Of a stretch of 64,000 bases of DNA, positions 34,748-44,677 are shown piece after piece (within the stretch, counting starts at the first letter, position 1; each line of letters starts with the position of its first letter). Below the pieces are notes generated by a model. The model did no database searches and was not told where the DNA came from. It was given only the letters and a program-made list of their open reading frames with translations. A program made the position numbers and the translations under genes. The DNA is taken from NCBI GenBank assembly GCA_029237695.1, contig CM055265.1, forward strand, positions 119,861,078-119,925,077, in the 5' to 3' direction. Source of the stretch: Conchocele bisecta (lineage: Eukaryota; Mollusca; Bivalvia; Lucinida; Thyasiridae).

Positions 34748-35524
34748 ATGAACTGCGACGAACTTCTCGATCAGCTAATGGAAGAAACAGTCGCTCCGAC
34801 TGCCGGCACGACTACCGACACGGTATCTTTCCTGAAAGAGCAATCGGGGATTGCAACGACTGCCGACAAGGGTCTGAAAGATGGCTCGGCTGCCGATACG
34901 GTATCTTTCCTGAAAGAAAATGAAAACATGACGCGACGCGAGCGGCTAGCTGCGCTGGTTGTTGGAGGACAATCGGCGCAGTATTTCGGTAGGCGTCTCT
35001 TAGTCGGCCCGTCTGCGTGTAGACTCCCTGAGGCTTGTACCTCTATGTCAGAAAAGCGGACGTTAAACCCTATTCACTCACTCTTAGTTTGTCAGGTGGA
35101 TAAAATGTCAGATGTCGAGGTTGATAAAATGTATGCACGATACGAATCTAAATTGGGGGCAGAGATGACGAAAACTCTTGGGGCGGCGGCTATTCATTTG
35201 TACGCTACCGCTGTCAGTGCAATTCTCCCTATATCTGACATCGCTTGGTTGATTAGTGACTTAGAGACTGATCCTTTTGTAGGACACACTCTTAGAACAG
35301 CCTGCTGCTCAATTTATCACAAGTTTGGAATGTACTTAGCTCCGCTGACAACCGCGTTGACCACGGCTAAACACTGTCAATTTGGACATATATGCCCACG
35401 AACTATAAGCTCTAATATTAATATTATAAATGATGACACAAGACGCATCTGCGAGAGTGACGGAACCGCAATCCCCGATTGCTCCAACACTGTTGAACCA
35501 GATTGCACTTTTAACTCCGATTGA
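34748..35524 (+). CDS. Conserved ~200-260 aa protein of unknown function (element B)
   Basis: The frame is open from MNCDELLDQLMEETV (34748; an in-frame ATG also lies at 34709). After a Thr/Asp-rich N-terminus with two VSFLKE repeats comes the conserved helical core: RRERLAALVVGG, YFGRRLLV, KMYARYESKLGAEMTKTLG, DPFVGHTLRTACCSIYHKFG and LAPLTTALTTAKHCQF. Relative to C it carries an 84 bp in-frame insertion (35005-35088) bounded by CTCTTAGT direct repeats. The C-terminus runs 95 bp into the next gene in a different frame, so the true end may be near HICPRTISS. Unknown function; not enzyme-like by eye. Confidence 0.6.
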   Translation: MNCDELLDQLMEETVAPTAGTTTDTVSFLKEQSGIATTADKGLKDGSAADTVSFLKENENMTRRERLAALVVGGQSAQYFGRRLLVGPSACRLPEACTSMSEKRTLNPIHSLLVCQVDKMSDVEVDKMYARYESKLGAEMTKTLGAAAIHLYATAVSAILPISDIAWLISDLETDPFVGHTLRTACCSIYHKFGMYLAPLTTALTTAKHCQFGHICPRTISSNINIINDDTRRICESDGTAIPDCSNTVEPDCTFNSD

Positions 35525-36065
35525 TCCTCCAACATCAACACTGTTGAACCCGAGCACGTTGGGGGAACACTCAACTCCCAATCGAGATTGGATGAACCCA
35601 ATTGCACGACACAAAAACCCAAAAAGACAGGCAGCTGGGCGGGCAGCGGATGCCACCCGAAAAGCTAAACAAGATAAAATACTCGCCGAGCTTCGAGAGA
35701 CCAAACAGTCGTTATCTGTTCCGGCCGCTCCTGAGCTGGAGCCCCAATCACAATTGGGTTTGGGGGCAGAAACAGCAAAACACCCGAAGACAGCTGCGGT
35801 TCAATCTCCGCAGGAATCCCCGATTGCTGTAGCTCCTACCCCCTATTACCTCAACATTGTTGAACCTGATTGGAAAATCATCCCGTGGGTTGTTGGTGGT
35901 GGTCTGGCAGTTGTGGGCAGTCTATGTGCGTGGAACTACCTTTCAAAACAACCCCCAACCGCACCTCCCAATTCGCGATTGGTGTTGGAGTCGGTTCCGA
36001 AGAAAGTTACGAAACCGATTGCGCCCCATTTAAACCTTAATCGCGATCCCTTTTATATGCAATAA
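35430..36065 (+). CDS. Single-pass membrane protein, 211 aa (element B)
   Basis: An open frame starting MMTQDASARVTEPQSP. An N-terminal Pro/Ser/Thr-rich region is expanded relative to A and C. A basic helix (NPKRQAAGRAADATRKAK) follows, then a second Pro-rich region. One membrane segment (IIPWVVGGGLAVVGSLCAW, about residues 150-168) and a tail ending LNRDPFYMQ complete it. Several insertions relative to C coincide with CAATC..GATTG palindromes (35577, 35742, 35967), adding residues such as NRDW. The distance to the next ATG is 15 bp. Likely a virion or membrane component; inference only. Confidence 0.6.
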   Translation: MMTQDASARVTEPQSPIAPTLLNQIALLTPIDPPTSTLLNPSTLGEHSTPNRDWMNPIARHKNPKRQAAGRAADATRKAKQDKILAELRETKQSLSVPAAPELEPQSQLGLGAETAKHPKTAAVQSPQESPIAVAPTPYYLNIVEPDWKIIPWVVGGGLAVVGSLCAWNYLSKQPPTAPPNSRLVLESVPKKVTKPIAPHLNLNRDPFYMQ

Positions 36066-36080
36066 TTATAAGTATCAACA

Positions 36081-36314
36081 ATGGCTGAAAAAGATGGTAA
36101 AATGATAGTGAATGCGCTTTATCACGACGTGGTGATATCGGGTTTCAGTATCGGGTATGCTCGACTAGGAAAGATGGTTTTAGGAGGGCCCTCTCCCAAA
36201 TTGGACTTTACCGTGAGAGACGTAGGGCTCGTGACCTTGGATGTAGCGGTCGCAGTTTGGACCCGAGATTATCTAATTAAAGCGGGAATACTACCCGTTA
36301 ATATATGGAAATAA
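36081..36314 (+). CDS. 77 aa conserved small protein (element B), intact
   Basis: An open frame MAEKDGKMIVNALYHDVVIS...ILPVNIWK, with the same length and ends as the homologues in A and C, which have stops. The core PKLDFTVRDVGLVTLDVAVAV is conserved. It has moderate hydrophobic stretches but no clear signal peptide. Conservation of length in three copies indicates a real gene. Function unknown. Confidence 0.65.
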   Translation: MAEKDGKMIVNALYHDVVISGFSIGYARLGKMVLGGPSPKLDFTVRDVGLVTLDVAVAVWTRDYLIKAGILPVNIWK

Positions 36315-36333
36315 AAAGGCTAGTGCGATCGCA

Positions 36334-36768
36334 ATGATGATAGGTGGCGCGGTGGTGAACGCATTTGCGTTCAGCGGTAGCAACTTTCTATTCTCGAAAA
36401 TGAAAAGCTCGGACGTGGATGAGGAGCGCAAGCGTCACGACTTAGCTGTATAACAACTAAATAGCGCAAAGGAAGCATGGTCGCAAAAACGAACCGCCCG
36501 TCTGGACTGGATCAACGAAGATCTTCATCGCGAGAATCACGCGAGAATCATTTCCAGAACGTTGACGACGCCATCCACGAGTACGAGCGGGCATATGCGC
36601 AGAAAAGTCTCGCGCCGCTGGTTCCGAGCCCCAGCTTTCAGATTTCTATGTACCATCAAAGGGCCAAAAAGACCGCGAGATCGCGTTCGTCATCGTGGGA
36701 ATGGTTGCAACGGGTCTCGTCAGCTACTACATTGGAAAAGCAATACGCAAAAAGCAATCATTAATTTA
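36334..36768 (+). pseudogene. Tail-anchored-looking protein (element B), stop and frameshifts
   Basis: It starts MMIGGAVVNAFAFSGSNFLF and continues KMKSSDVDEERKRHDLAV before a TAA (about 36451). The frame resumes QLNSAKEAWSQKRTARLDWINEDLHRENHA. It then shifts twice, ending with SDFYVPSKGQKDREIAF and a C-terminal hydrophobic segment VIVGMVATGLVSYYIGKAI. The layout of helical charged body plus C-terminal membrane anchor is the same in all three copies. Function unknown. Confidence 0.6.
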
Positions 36769-36779
36769 AAAAAATATTT

Positions 36780-36805
36780 TTTTAAATAATATATATATAT
36801 ATAGA
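36780..36805 (+). promoter_or_regulatory. TATA-like sequence before the 108 aa gene
   Basis: ATATATATATATAGAATG lies immediately upstream of the ATG at 36806. A (ATATATATAGAACG) and C (ATATATATAGAACG) keep it in place. Too close to the ATG for a standard TATA box unless the mRNA is leaderless or starts at a later ATG. Confidence 0.35.
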
Positions 36806-37132
36806 ATGATGTTAGTTGACGAGCTTTATTACGCTTTGATCGATGTAGGCTACACGGCCCTTAAACACCGGTTAGTTGGTGCAAAGGGTCTGATCCGTCT
36901 GGCCCAAGACTCTCTACAGACGTGGCGTGAGGATGAAAAAGCGGCCACCCTTTTCGCAAAGCGGATGTTAGATTCCTCCGAGTTCCCACTCCTGTTCCAA
37001 TCCAATCGCGATTGGACTTACAACAAAGGTTTAGTATCGCCGACGCAGTTACCGGACGATCTGGCGAGGGCATGTTGGAGATTGTCCGATCTATTAGAAT
37101 ACCTCGCATACGATGGACACGCGCAAACTTAA
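36806..37132 (+). CDS. Small conserved protein, 108 aa (element B), intact
   Basis: An open frame MMLVDELYYALIDVGYTALKHRLVGAKGL...LLEYLAYDGHAQT. The start is at 36806 or the next codon. It is helical and acidic at the C-terminus. The centre includes SNRDWTYN, encoded by a perfect TCCAATCGCGATTGGA palindrome (37001-37016) where C has different codons. It overlaps the integrase start by 20 bp. Function unknown. Confidence 0.6.
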   Translation: MMLVDELYYALIDVGYTALKHRLVGAKGLIRLAQDSLQTWREDEKAATLFAKRMLDSSEFPLLFQSNRDWTYNKGLVSPTQLPDDLARACWRLSDLLEYLAYDGHAQT

Positions 37133-38048
37133 TACCAAACTATCGGTTCGCCTAGCGCGCAAGTTAGCGAATACATACTACAGCCCCCGCGGCTACTGGA
37201 AGGGGCTCGCGGCCATCAAGAACCTCGCGGCGGCGACCAAGGTTTCCGAAAACGCAGCCAAGGAATGGCTCAAGCAGCAGGCCATCTGGCAGATCTATTT
37301 GCCCGCGCCTCACAATATTCCGCGCCCGAAATTCGACGTGCCGGTGCCGAACGAAGTCCACCAACCAGACCTCCTATTTCTCCCTCACGATAGCGTCGGT
37401 CGCAAGACGTACAAGCACGCACTGACAATCGTTGACATAGCGATTCGGTATAAGGGGGCTGAGCCGTTGGCCACTAAAGAGTCTAAGGAGGTGGCCAAGG
37501 CTCTTTTCCGAATATATAAAAGGAGTCCTCTCAAATGGCATCATCTTCTCCAGGTCGATCCCGGCCGCGAGTTCATATGCGTGGTATCTCATCTATTGTC
37601 TAAACACAAAGTTTCTGTCAGACGCGGCCGCGTCAACATCCACCGGGACCAGGGGATCGTCGAGCGGTTCAATCGAACCCTGGCTGAGAGGCTGTTCGGG
37701 CACCAATATGCCAAAGAGCTTGTCGACCCTCATTCGCGATCGACCGAGTGGTTGACCCGGCTGCCCGCTGTGGTCTTGGCACTGAATGGTGAGGTGACCA
37801 GATTGATTGGTAAGAAGCCTGTAGATGCTATCAAGGCGAAAATGGTGTCGAACAAACCATCCGCCGTCTCGCGCGGGCTACCCGTTGGTTTAGCGGAGAA
37901 ACGGCTTCCATCGGATGTTACCGTCCGGTATCTCTATCAACCGGGAGAGCTCGAAGGTGGCCGCCGCCGCGCGACTGATCCCGTCTGGTCTCTCAATGTA
38001 TATCATCTGGATCGATCTATTACCAAACCCGATGAGCCCGTGCTCTAA
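37113..38048 (+). CDS. rve-type (retroviral-like) integrase, 311 aa, C-terminus cut by a stop (element B)
   Basis: A D,D-E integrase core is visible: first Asp in HQPDLLFL (about 37368), second Asp in LLQVDPGREF (about 37557), and Glu in GIVERFNRTLAERL (about 37662), with 34 residues between second Asp and Glu. An N-terminal helical region precedes it, and a C-terminal domain with VRYLYQPGELEGGRR and VYHLDRSITKPDEPV follows. This class inserts Polinton DNA. A TAC-to-TAA change relative to C ends the frame at 38048, about 30 codons before the homologous end (about 38143). All three catalytic residues are present, making it the best kept integrase in the window. Confidence 0.85.
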   Translation: MDTRKLNTKLSVRLARKLANTYYSPRGYWKGLAAIKNLAAATKVSENAAKEWLKQQAIWQIYLPAPHNIPRPKFDVPVPNEVHQPDLLFLPHDSVGRKTYKHALTIVDIAIRYKGAEPLATKESKEVAKALFRIYKRSPLKWHHLLQVDPGREFICVVSHLLSKHKVSVRRGRVNIHRDQGIVERFNRTLAERLFGHQYAKELVDPHSRSTEWLTRLPAVVLALNGEVTRLIGKKPVDAIKAKMVSNKPSAVSRGLPVGLAEKRLPSDVTVRYLYQPGELEGGRRRATDPVWSLNVYHLDRSITKPDEPVL

Positions 38049-38168
38049 TATTTGGATGATGGTCCATCACACGGGTTTGTTCGCGAAGAACTTCTTGCGG
38101 TGCCTTCTGACACCCAGCTGCCTCCGGATTACCATTTTACATAGTAATTTAAATCTTGATTCGTTTTA

Positions 38169-41100
38169 TTACATCAACGGTTCCGTGTGGATACCGTCGG
38201 GTAACACCCTCCTCTTATCGTACCACGCGGATAGTCCCAACTTTGTCTGCGAGTAAGTCTTCATGATTCCAATGTTCATTCTGAAACCCCTGTTTTTTCC
38301 AATGTCTAGACCACCCTCCAACGCTTTCTTGTATCTATCCCAGTTCAGACTGTTTGTTCTCATGGACATACCTTTGGCGGAATGTTTCATAAAATCATCC
38401 GGTTTAATTTTTTGTCTTCTTCTTCCCGACTTCCTTTTTCGGGAACTTTTTCGACAATATAACACTTGCTAGACAAGGCAATCGCTCGGTGTCCACGGAA
38501 CTCCATCTTGAAGAGTCCTGGCTCGCGGTTGCTCCACTTATCCCAAGCTATCCAGTCTCGTTTCTCTCTTTCGAAAGAGTCAATCATATCCGCCTTTATT
38601 ATAGAATCCAGGCTGTTGCTGGAAATTCCTATATACATACTGTCTGTATCCATCTGTATCAACTCGAAATTGCTTCGGTCAACGTATTTATCTAGAAAGT
38701 CGTAGTACAACTCCAACATCCTCAACTTTGCCAACTGATAAACTGCTATCCCACAGTGAAACGGTCTAGTCATTACTACTCTCGGTTTCCTGCTAGATAT
38801 CTCGTAAGCGTCTCCAATCTCCTCGATATCTTCGAAGAATACGGATCTCAATGCTTTGTCAACGCAGCTCTCGTTGTTAGTATACGTTGTGTTTAGATGG
38901 CGCTCGGAACATTCGATAATCTTTCCGCACCAACTTGAATATCTCGCCCACAACGGCCTTGCTACTGTCGACATCTGCTGTTCTACGTGCTGTGGTTCTT
39001 CGTCTACGAACCATTCGAACGGCTTTCCTTCTTGGTAATCCAAAGTTCTGTACACAGCAGTTATCTCTAATCAGTGTCACAGATACCACTTCAGTAGCGG
39101 CGCGTACAGCAACGTCTTCTCTGTAGAGTTCCCACTAGTTTCTTACCATCTCCCCTGTTCCTACCTGTATTCTCTAGGTAAACCAACATGTGCTCTGGAA
39201 CCTCTTCTTCTTTAACAACCCGGTTTGTGAACAGCGGCGACATCTGCGAAAAGTGTTTTCGTAATTTTTTCGGCACCTCGATATCCACCTCCGCAAATCC
39301 GAACCACTCGGACTTCAAAATTCGTTGCCAGAATCTGTCCACAACCATCTGGTTTGTAGGTTCTCCAACGTGTCGGATGATCTCTTTACCGCAAGGCATC
39401 ACTTTCTTCAGAGTCGACAGGTACAGTGCATTAGCGTCGTAACCGAGCACCGCTCCGCATTTCTTATTTTTATTCGTGCGGTTGTTAGATACTCCGGCTT
39501 CCGCGTATCTCGAAAACACTATAGACGGTCCTCCGACAAGAGCTCCTGCAGCATGTCGTAAGTTTCCTTTTCGGGTGCGTACAGTGGTGGACATTTTGCG
39601 TATGCGGCGGCGTTTTCCTTTGTTCTGTAGCTTTTCACATCCTCCTTGATGGTTCCTCGCAACAAATATTGCAGAGCCACACCGGGTAGCGTTACTGCAT
39701 CTTTAAGAATATCCACTCCTCTGTCTTTGTAAAAGTTACACATTTTTCCCACCGCTTCCAAGAACGGTGCGACGTCCAGGTCGTTGTAGTATCGCAGCCA
39801 GTCCGCGAAAGTGTTCATGTTTTTCTCTTTGTAGATCGTGTTGCACGCTTCTAGCTCACTCTCTGTAATAAGGTATCCGCCTCGCAGTTTGGAATACCAG
39901 TGTTCGATGGGTGGTAAACCATCGTAGTCCAACTTTTCTGGGGAGTCGAACCACTCGTAGGGAAAGAAAGACTTGTGCATCGAGCAGTCGTATGCCTTGA
40001 TCCACTTGTCGTAACTAGTTCCGGGTCCCATGTACAGAGCAATATCTAGAAACCTGAATTCCGGAGTGAACAGAAATATCGTCGTGTTTGTCTTCTTACC
40101 TACCATAACTTTATCGGTTGTGTCAGCCAGTTTCCCAACGAGATGTTTCTTTATCAGGTTTATGTCGTATCTACTAGAGTTGAATCCTACCACGGGAACC
40201 TGTTCATCCACCCCTCTTTATAGCTTTGACTTGTGTTTCCGGGAGTTTGTCCATATCAGTCGGCATGTACTTGCGGTGCACATCGATTTTGATCTTTTTA
40301 CCTCTGCTTTTCAACTCCCTCAATAACTTTGATACCAAAACTTCAGGATCTCTCTCGCAAATGTGTGTTGTCGCTCCTGAGAGACTGTCGCCTACTGAAA
40401 CACTTATCGGAACGTGGGCAACCTCGTACTCTAGGTCTCGAGTTTTTACCTCCCCTTCGTTGACGTCTAGGTAAGCTTCAAAGTCGTACACTATTTGGTG
40501 CGGGTACAACACTGTCTCCGGGGCCGTCTGTTCTACTTGTGGCTGATTTCGTGAATTATAGTCGCACTCCCAAATAACCACGAGTGTGTATTCGGCTGAG
40601 ATTATTGCCGCGTCCCTATCGAGAGTTTTTTTTATACTTTTTACCCATGCGCCTTGTGTGGAGTGGACATCCGTGCCAGTGACAGCCGTGGAATTGGTAC
40701 ACGGTATTTTTCTCCTTCCTCCGTGTCCACACCTGGCGGTGTGTATGTGATTGCCTTCTAAAGATTTTATCCAGTCTATCAACATTTTGCTGGCGTGCAA
40801 TCTTGGGTAGAAGGCTTTTTCAAACGCGGACATTGGTCTGTCTATCATCTTACCTTTGCACACGACTACAGTCTCGTTGGTTCGTACACTTTTATTCCTA
40901 CACTGAAACATTCCTCCACTTTCTTCATGTCCTCAAAAGGAACCGGTCCTCTCGCGGTTTTCTTGTTTTTCGCGAAATACTCGTTAGCCATGCTTCGTGA
41001 CTTATCACAACACCTGTCCGCTCGAACATCTTCCAAATGAATAGCTAGACATCTGAAAAGACACAAATCGTCGTTGTATTTATCTAACGCGTACATACCC

Positions 41101-42134
41101 TTCTTGTTCCTCAACCAATCCGGAAAAGGTCCTCCGGATGCTACTGTTGAGGCTAATCCTGTGTCTTCCCTCCTATCACCTAAAACTAGTTTTACGAATA
41201 CGTCTACCCACCGGACAAACGTCCATTTCGTGTTTGGTCTGTCTATCTTATCCAGGTTCATACGAGTTTCTTCTTGGCTCTTCACCCATGTACGTACCTC
41301 CTCGTAAGAACTCATCCATTTGCTACCTCCGAGGTTTTTGTAAAATATTATAGTTTTCGCTCTACCACGACTGGCTTTCTCCTCTATATGTGCTAGTTTG
41401 TAAGAAAAAGAGTATCTCAGATAGAAGTTGCTCGTCAGCATCGAAGCCAACTTGTCAACTATCCTTTCAGATATTGTCCCGTCTATACCCTTACGAAAAG
41501 AAAGCTCTATGTTTCTCCTACCTTTCTCCACCCGTTCCTTACTTTCGTCGTGGCTGCCTAATATCTTCTCACCTTCGTCGGCTATTGCGTTCACCAACTT
41601 TCGGTTCAACTTCGCCACCACTTTCTGTGGGGTCTTTCTCTGCGCGATAGCATTGGCACGCATACTCACAATACATGTACTCTCTTCCACAAGTCTATGC
41701 CCAATTGTATCAGCATTGTCTATATTATTGAAGGCACCTCGCTTGTAGGCCCTTTTAAACCTAGTCGTGAAAGCTGTGTTTTTAGCCTCGTTCAAGAGTT
41801 TTGTCAACCCTGGAACTCTTAGGTGTTTATTGTATGTCAACCCTAGCGATGAGGCTTCTGCTCTGAGTTTTTCAACTTGTGGTAACATTTTCAAATCTTG
41901 TTTTAAGCCTTGGTTTAAACCGTGGTTTAACTCAATGTTTGAATAACTACTAGTTTTCGTTTCTTTAGCTTGAAATTTTATTAGTTTTGTCAACTCAGGA
42001 ACTCTTAGGCGTTTACTGTATGATATGTTGAGATCGTCCGCTTGTTTTCGCAGTTGATCTCTAGTTATATGAAGCTTTTCTACACCGCTAATCAGTTGAG
42101 GCGGAATAATTTTCTCATCCATAACTTTTCTCAT
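38169..42134 (-). pseudogene. Protein-primed family B DNA polymerase (element B), several frameshifts
   Basis: Reading from 42134: two SAP/Rho-N-like helical repeats (LRKQADDLNISYSKRLRVPE and a second with KHLRVPGLTKLL). A basic region follows, then an OTU-like active-site box DDLCLFRC (about 41058-41081). The exonuclease carries YDFEAYLD (Exo I, about 40480), GFNSSRYDIN (Exo II, about 40175) and YNDLDVAPF (Exo III, about 39780). Polymerase motif A is DANALYL (about 39435) and motif C MDTDSMY (about 38645). Frame breaks lie near 40893, 40205, 39560, 39090 and 38430. Relative to C about 200 bp encoding the OTU His and zinc finger is missing near 40893. Replicates linear element DNA in this family. 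Confidence 0.85.
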
Positions 42135-42627
42135 TTTTCTTCGTCCGAAGAAATTTAATTATTATATTTTCTATATAATAATAGGGGTGTCCAGTTTTAA
42201 ATAATTAATTAATATTTTCATACTTCCTATATGTTGGCAAATATACTTTTTTTTTAAATAATTAAATAATTAATTAATTATTTAAATATTTAATTATTAT
42301 ATTTTCTATATAATAATAGGGGTGTTCAGTTTTAAATAATTAATTAATATTGTCATACTTCCTATATGTTAGCAAATATAATAATTAAATAATTAATTAA
42401 TTAATTAATCTGACCAAATGGAAATGTATGGTATAAGAGGGACAACTCTGACAAGGACGACCCGTTTTAGAAGTACACAGTTGTCTAACTTGGCTCTGTA
42501 TTCTATAGGTGGTCCGCACTTTTTGTCTATTCAGTTTATACACAAATTCGAGGGGTGTGGGACTGTAGATGGAGCGTATGGGTGGTGTGTAGGTTGGTGG
42601 TATCATTTTAACTCCCTATATACTACT
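42135..42627. repeat. Right terminal region of element B
   Basis: An AT-rich segment contains two ~90 bp direct copies (about 42160-42250 and 42290-42380) sharing CTATATAATAATAGGGGTGT and CATACTTCCTATATGTT. A non-AT-rich stretch follows and ends in GGTATCATTTTAACTCCCTA and TATACTACT. The last ~32 bp match the end of element C (about 57722-57753). Confidence 0.7.
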
Positions 42628-43369
42628 ACTAATAATAATAATACGTGTCGATTAATTCAGGTCTGGTTAAATAGCATGACAAGATGTATATATTTACATA
42701 ATAGCTGGATGACACAATGGCGATACATGTAACAATCAAAATATATTAACTTGAATAACTTGCATGTACAACTTATACTATAGCATTTTATGTTATTGTA
42801 AAAAAAAACATGCATTACCATCGATTGTTTGTGCATTCACAAGCTGTGGGATCTCGTGCTTTCCGAACCCGATTTTCCGACGTGACGTAATCTGTGACGT
42901 CATTTTCACAGTAGCTTTTCTTGAAAATCTTTGTAACAAACGGACGGACTTTGACGATATGTAGCGATGGCATACCTGTTTTATGGATGCTATGAAAGTT
43001 ATTTACAATAACTTATATCTTTGATAAAGAAATCAGTACCGTTTATTTAATTCTTACATTCACGTGCTCTAACTTTTATTTACATTTACGGTAATCGATT
43101 CTTCGTCAAAAAGGACTTCATTATTAGATTGAAGCCGCCTATACAATAAAGGGCAACGTGTACCGCATTTGCTGCGGAACATTTCATAAAAAAATATGTC
43201 ATTCCATTAGAAAGATATTAAAGGAAATCTGCTGTAAACACATCTAAACAAACATGACGTCACACCGTACGGAAACACGTGATCCCACACAATGATTCAG
43301 GAAGAGAATTATACAGCACAAAATGAAAACTATAGGATCGGCGCTGTTCATTCGTACTTTCCGCATTTG
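42628..43369. other. Host DNA between elements B and C
   Basis: Nothing recognised. Confidence 0.4.
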
Positions 43370-43930
43370 TCGACTATTTTCTGTGTCGATATAGCCTTTG
43401 TGGTGTCATCTGTCAGCCTATGTCGACTATTTTCTTTGTCAATATAGCCTTTGTGGTGTCATCTATCGGCCTATGTCGACTATTTTCCATATGAATATAG
43501 CCTTTGTGGTACCATCTATTAGCCTTTGTCGACTATTTTCTATGTCGATATAGCCTTTGTGGTGCAATATGTCAGCATTTGTCGACTATTTTCTATGTGT
43601 GTGTAGCCTTTGTGGTACCACCTGTCAGCCTTTGTTGACTATTTTCTATGTGAGTGTAGCCTTTGTGGTACTATCTATTACCCTTTGTCGACTATTTTCT
43701 ATGTCGATGCAGCCTTTGTGGTACCATCTGTCAGCCTTTGTCGACCATTTTCTATGTGAATGTAGCCTTTGTGGTACAATCTATTCGCATTTGTCGACTA
43801 TATTCTATGTCGACATAGCCTTTGTGGTGCCATTTGTCAGCCTTTGTCGACTATTTTCTATGTCGATATAGCCTTGGTGGTACCATCTGTCAGCCTTTGT
43901 CGACTATTCTGTGTGTGAATGCAGCCTTTA
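43370..43930. repeat. 53 bp tandem repeat, ~11 units
   Basis: The marker AGCCTTTGTGGT recurs at 43393, 43446, 43499, 43552, 43605, 43658, 43711, 43764 and 43817, i.e. every 53 bp; diverged units begin at 43870 and 43923. Each unit contains TTTGTCGACTATTTTCTATG. The array ends inside what was the first gene of element C. The 104-codon frame in it is a product of the repeat. Confidence 0.95.
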
Positions 43931-43996
43931 TCCCGCTCACAACGGAAGTTGAGGCTAGCGTGGTGTTCACCCCCCTCGACAACATTGACTGCCCGC

Positions 43997-44137
43997 CTAT
44001 ATTTCTTTGCATGACCCGTCCGCGTATCCCTCATGCTGGATAATCTGTTGTATCTCGACGATCCTGGTCATCCTAAAAGATGCCGGGTCAGCCGTCCCGA
44101 AAGGCAAGTGTGGATATAGTTTCTCGTCATTCATCAT
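43997..44137 (-). pseudogene. Start of a small gene, truncated by the satellite (element C)
   Basis: Starts MMNDEKLYPHLPFGTADP at 44137 and runs 46 codons to a TAG. Further homologous-looking sequence probably extends left in another frame until the 53 bp array. Its ATG overlaps the TGA of the upstream gene (ATGA), typical of tightly packed viral genes. Function unknown. Confidence 0.45.
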
Positions 44138-44647
44138 AAATCAAGTTCAATTAACAGTGACATTGCAGTGGAGGAACTCCCTTGGTCAACAACTTTTGTT
44201 ACAAATTAATAACACTACCGGCAGAAACTTTAATTGGAGTGTCATCATCGAATATCGTAAACCCTGACCTCTGCCCCGCGTGCTTGGTGACGCCAGACGC
44301 CTGCTCTACCCCGTTCAGGACGAGATTCACTCGGACTTCGGCAGTAGCGTGTCCCCTAAAGGTGACCGAGCAGAACGACATTCGCAGAATCGTCCCGGAC
44401 GCTGCCATGGCGTATCACGCATATCTGTTGCTCGCGTTGGCACCGAATGAATATTCGTGGCCCCCCTCACTCAGTGCACCACGCTCCTCGGCCCAAACTG
44501 TTATGAGGGCTTTGGAGCTTGCGATCGCTGCACGTGTGCAACCGCCATAGCCGCGTCTCTGCGAGCCTACGCTACGCCCCTCTCCAGCCTTCTCATTGTG
44601 GCTTCATCGTTGCTGGCTGCGCCCGCTACTGAACCGTATATGCTCAT
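44134..44647 (-). pseudogene. Fibre/TNF-C1q-like trimer protein candidate (element C), frameshifted
   Basis: The minus-strand pieces include MSIYGSVAGAASNDEATMRR, then ALITVWAEERGALSEGGHEY in a second frame. MAASGTILRMSFCSVTFRG with VRVNLVLNGVEQ and INL follow in a third, and the C-terminus MSLLIELDL in a fourth. A TAG interrupts the first piece. Alternating beta-strand patterns with Gly/Asn turns and a terminal LLIELDL strand are typical of small trimeric C1q/TNF-like or viral fibre-head domains. The fold assignment is inference from pattern. Its stop overlaps the next gene's ATG. Probable virion surface component. Confidence 0.45.
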
Positions 44648-44677
44648 GATTAATATATAAATATATATACATTATGT

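Larger units (their letters stand above)
32393..42627. mobile_element. Maverick/Polinton-type (adintovirus-like) element B, distinct subfamily
   Basis: It has the same gene order and orientation as A and C but clearly lower sequence similarity to them. Its right end reads, inward on the minus strand, AGTAGTATATAGGGAGTTAA followed by AATGATACCACC. The end of element C (57753 inward) has nearly the same sequence, so this is taken as the true terminus. The left terminus and the whole left arm (fibre-like genes seen in C) are missing and replaced by satellite. No target duplication can be determined. Genes carry stops or frameshifts, but three small genes are open. Confidence 0.85.

Noticed and set aside
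43557..43871. 104-codon repetitive open frame
   Set aside because: Lies wholly in the 53 bp tandem array; 53 is not a multiple of three, and the residues cycle through all frames of the repeat.
44182..44550. 122-codon plus-strand frame
   Set aside because: Antisense to the fibre-like gene whose beta-strand pattern and ATGA overlap support the minus strand.
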